From Glandiceps talaboti (taxonomy: Eukaryota > Hemichordata > Enteropneusta > Spengelidae), in NCBI RefSeq assembly GCF_964340395.1, contig NC_135551.1, forward strand, positions 1,831,001 through 1,895,000: a DNA stretch of 64,000 nt, written 5' to 3'. This document shows positions 61,566-64,000 of the stretch, one piece after another. The position numbers and the translations under genes were made by a program. The notes under the pieces were generated by a model that saw only the letters and a list, made by a program, of their open reading frames with translations, did no database searches and was not told the origin of the DNA. The stretch's first letter is position 1. Each line of letters opens with the position of its first letter.

Positions 61566-62425
61566 GTTCTTATTAAGGATACAATTATGTCATCAGTGAT
61601 ATGCAACTTAGGTGTAAAAATGTTCATTTTTGCTCAAAAATTTATATCTCACAAAGTACTTGGTCAATGAGACTGAAACGTGTTGAGATGTTTCTTAAAG
61701 TGTTATTATGCAGATTTTCTTCAAAGATTTTGACAAAATTGGCCCTAGCAACCATGACCACGCCCTTAGCAACAACCAAAGGGCAGTATATTTTGGTTCA
61801 ATAAGAACATCATCTGGTAGACAAGTGAGTAAACATTCAAAAAATGTATGCAAATATCCCTAGCAACCATGAATGCCCATAGCAACAGTCAAACGGTCAT
61901 ATATTTCACAAAGATAACAGGGAGTGATAGACAATTGAATAAACATTCAAACATTGTTTGTAAATTTGCCTAGCAACAAGACCATGCCCATAGCAACAGC
62001 CAAATAATCACGTAAATTGCAAAGATAACAGACAAATGAATAAACATTCATAAAATGTATGTAAATTTGCCTAGCAACAAGACCACACCCATAGCAAGTC
62101 AAATGATCATGTATATTGCAAAGATAACAGGAATTGAAAGACAAATGAATAAACATTCAAAAAATGTATGCAAATGTGCCTAGCAACAAGACCATGCCCA
62201 TAGCAACAGCCAAATGATCACGTATATTGCGGAGTTAATATCAGGAATTCATACACAAGTGAACAAAAACATTCCGAAATGTATGCAAATATATCTAGCA
62301 ACATGGCCACACCCGTAGCAACAGCCAAGTGATCGCAAAGATAGCAACATGGTTGGATAGGCAACTGGATATTCATTCAGCAAATGAACACCTATTGTTA
62401 GCATGGACTAGCATATGGATATACA
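61566..62425. repeat. Dispersed family copy with ~110-bp tandem subrepeats
   Basis: Same order of blocks as 49800-50880: 'catcagtgatatgcaa', 'ctcacaaagtacttggtca', then five units around 'gcctagcaacaagaccac' and 'cccatagcaacagcc', ending 'acctattgttagcatggactagcatatgga', which also occurs at 50855-50885. Confidence 0.88.
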
Positions 62426-63321
62426 TTTTTAAAAACTGTACAGTTGTTCTACAATGCCATTGACAGTATTTTTATTAGCTCCGCTGTCAGCAAAAGCTGA
62501 AAGCGTAGGTTTAGGTATAGGTGGGTATTGAGGTATAGAGAGTAGAGTGAATCATAGGTGTCCGTCAAACTTTTATATTTTCATTATCTACTCCGAAAGT
62601 GACAGTCGGAATTCTTCGATATTTGGTGTGCATGTTCCCTGGGGGGAGGCTATTCAGATTTGTTCATGCCAAGTTGATCTGTGCCATTTTCAATTTTTTA
62701 TGATTTTTTTTCATAAAATGTCATTTTCATCATCTCCTTGAAAACTTCTTGTCAGATTGCTTTGATATCTGGTGTGTTGTAGCTTACTTAGATTTGTTAA
62801 TTTCAAGTCAGCACGTCTTCTTTTCTATTTTTTATGATTTTTTTTTTGTAATTTAAAAAAAAATGAATATGTTAATGAGCATTATGACCGCCGCCATATT
62901 GGAAATCAGTCCGCGAGACTTTAGGTAAAGTGCAACTTTTCAAAAGACACTACTGACGTCAAACAAGCAATGTAATATGTGCTGTAGTCTTAATTCTACA
63001 CATTGTGTGCCCAAATGACAAATATTTGTTCGAAACAGGGTTGTAAACTCCAAATCCAAATTCTGCACCCTCCTACAGAATGGTTCATTCCAGTATACGC
63101 ACCTCATGATCAAGTGAGCTCTATGCCTGAACTGAAGTGTTAGGGGCGATTTTTGACAGAGTCAGTCGTCAATAAAAACGATAATACTCTTTCTAAAATT
63201 ATCACATTTTGAAAGGGAAAGTACTTTGTGGTTCATTTATGGAGTTTTGTTTTTGTATGATCAATCTTGGTGGCAAAATTACAGCGTCAAAATTACCGAT
63301 GTGGTAATGCACGACAACTGA
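62426..63321. other. TFG intron, repeat-like but no gene
   Basis: Contains 'agctccgctgtcagcaaaagctgaaagcgtaggttt' and two related blocks 'tt.gatatttggtgtg' (62616 and 62762), probably another old dispersed repeat, then 'ccgccgccatattgg' at 62889. No TFG exon seen. Confidence 0.45.
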
Positions 63322-63850
63322 GTTTCCGTACGGCGACAATCTCAAGTACCCGGATGCACGAGGGACTAACCCGGAAGCAAGTCGTTGCCAGCCATACGTT
63401 ACAGTGGTAACATCGTCCGAGAAATCACTGTGTTCAGAGTGTCATTATTCACAGAATTGTTTTTTTCGAGTGAAAACCCGTCTTGAATTAAGATGGCGAT
63501 TAATACATTTCTTCCCTATATATATATCTACTACAACAATACATGTCAAGTTATATTTTGAAAGTTGTATCGCTAGTTTGAGACGATTTCCTCACGTACT
63601 ATCGAGGCTTGGACCTTTAAAACTCCAGTTCAGCAGGAAGTTTAGCCAGTCCGATAATTCTTTCTGGTTTAGTTTACAACACTTTGGTCACACAGATTCT
63701 GTTGTGATGAAAAGAAATTAAAAAAAAAGATCACTTGAACCATTTCGTTGTGTTTTCTTTGTGAAAGGTAACCGAACATGAACGAGTGTTACCACTGTAA
63801 CGTATGGCTGAGAATGACTATCTTCTGGGTACTTGTCGCCGTACGGAAAC
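63322..63850. mobile_element. ~530-bp foldback element
   Basis: Ends GTTTCCGTACGGCGACAA (63322-63339) and its exact reverse complement (63833-63850). A second perfectly inverted 23-bp block pairs 63390-63412 (CATACGTTACAGTGGTAAC core) with 63787-63809. The arms are about 65-90 bp with one indel. The 105-residue forward frame at 63404-63721 lies inside it and is not protein-like. Confidence 0.85.
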
Positions 63851-63899
63851 TAAGATGGCGATTAATACATTTCTTCCCTATATATATATCTACTACAAC
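63489..63899. repeat. 49-bp direct repeat flanking half of the foldback
   Basis: TAAGATGGCGATTAATACAT and the next 29 bases occur identically at 63489-63537 and 63851-63899. The second copy directly abuts the right end of the foldback element. It may mark a second overlapping insertion or a local duplication. Confidence 0.85.
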
Positions 63900-64000
63900 T
63901 AGTACAAGTTGAATGTTGTTGACTTGGTAAATTTGTTAGAAAATTGAAATTCAAATTGCCTCAAAATTATTTTAGATCCCTAGTTTATTTCATTCATCAT

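Noticed and set aside
58436-61627. 1,063-codon open frame on the minus strand, and its 339-codon neighbour at 56970-57989
   Set aside because: It is a 51-bp satellite read in a frame lacking stops (17-residue repeat). No start context, no splice link, no protein-like diversity. Variant positions are the random T/C and A/T changes seen in the DNA array.
63404-63721. 105-codon forward frame
   Set aside because: Lies inside the foldback element and crosses its inverted block and the 49-bp direct repeat; no family recognised.

Overview
The window is animal nuclear DNA. It is AT-rich, full of tandem repeats and small transposons, and holds multi-exon genes with GT-AG introns. The two recognisable genes (androglobin and TFG), a CR1/L2-like LINE 3' end and many terminal-inverted-repeat elements point to an invertebrate metazoan. 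An acorn-worm-like deuterostome would fit, but that is a weak impression and nothing here proves the phylum.

Positions 1-31,279 (+ strand) hold the 3' part of an androglobin (ADGB) gene. I could place 16 exons whose splice phases join exactly (2,262 nt, 753 codons plus TAA). They run from a low-complexity linker built from very short exons, through an IQ calmodulin-binding motif, into the globin A-B helices that follow the IQ motif in this circularly permuted globin. A conserved C-terminal region and a charged, coiled-coil/lysine-rich tail follow. The calpain-like N-terminal half and globin helices C-H must lie upstream of position 1. The introns are mostly minisatellites (units of 20-40 bp, the longest array 2.8 kb), foldback elements and local duplications of splice junctions. 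The 3' UTR (about 31,280-33,220) also contains minisatellites.

Positions 33,220-51,060 are intergenic. They hold a 2.7-kb TIR element with a TAA target duplication (34,812-37,525), microsatellites, dispersed repeats, and a nested insertion at 43,318-46,540: an outer TIR element contains an inner TIR element, which contains a 5'-truncated LINE fragment.

Positions 51,061-53,109 (+ strand) hold the first three coding exons of TFG, which encode the whole PB1 domain and the following coiled coil. The remaining TFG exons are not in the window. The next intron runs to the right edge (over 10.8 kb) and is dominated by a 47-bp array, a 22-bp array and a 51-bp array with a 1,466-bp higher-order duplication, followed by dispersed repeats and a foldback element.

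The two genes have no evident functional link: androglobin is a cilia/testis-associated globin, and TFG organises ER exit sites. Most long open frames in the window are by-products of tandem repeats whose period is a multiple of three. I found no convincing new biological system. The most unusual signal is the repeated local duplication of androglobin intron-exon junctions, together with a series of phase-matched micro-exons.
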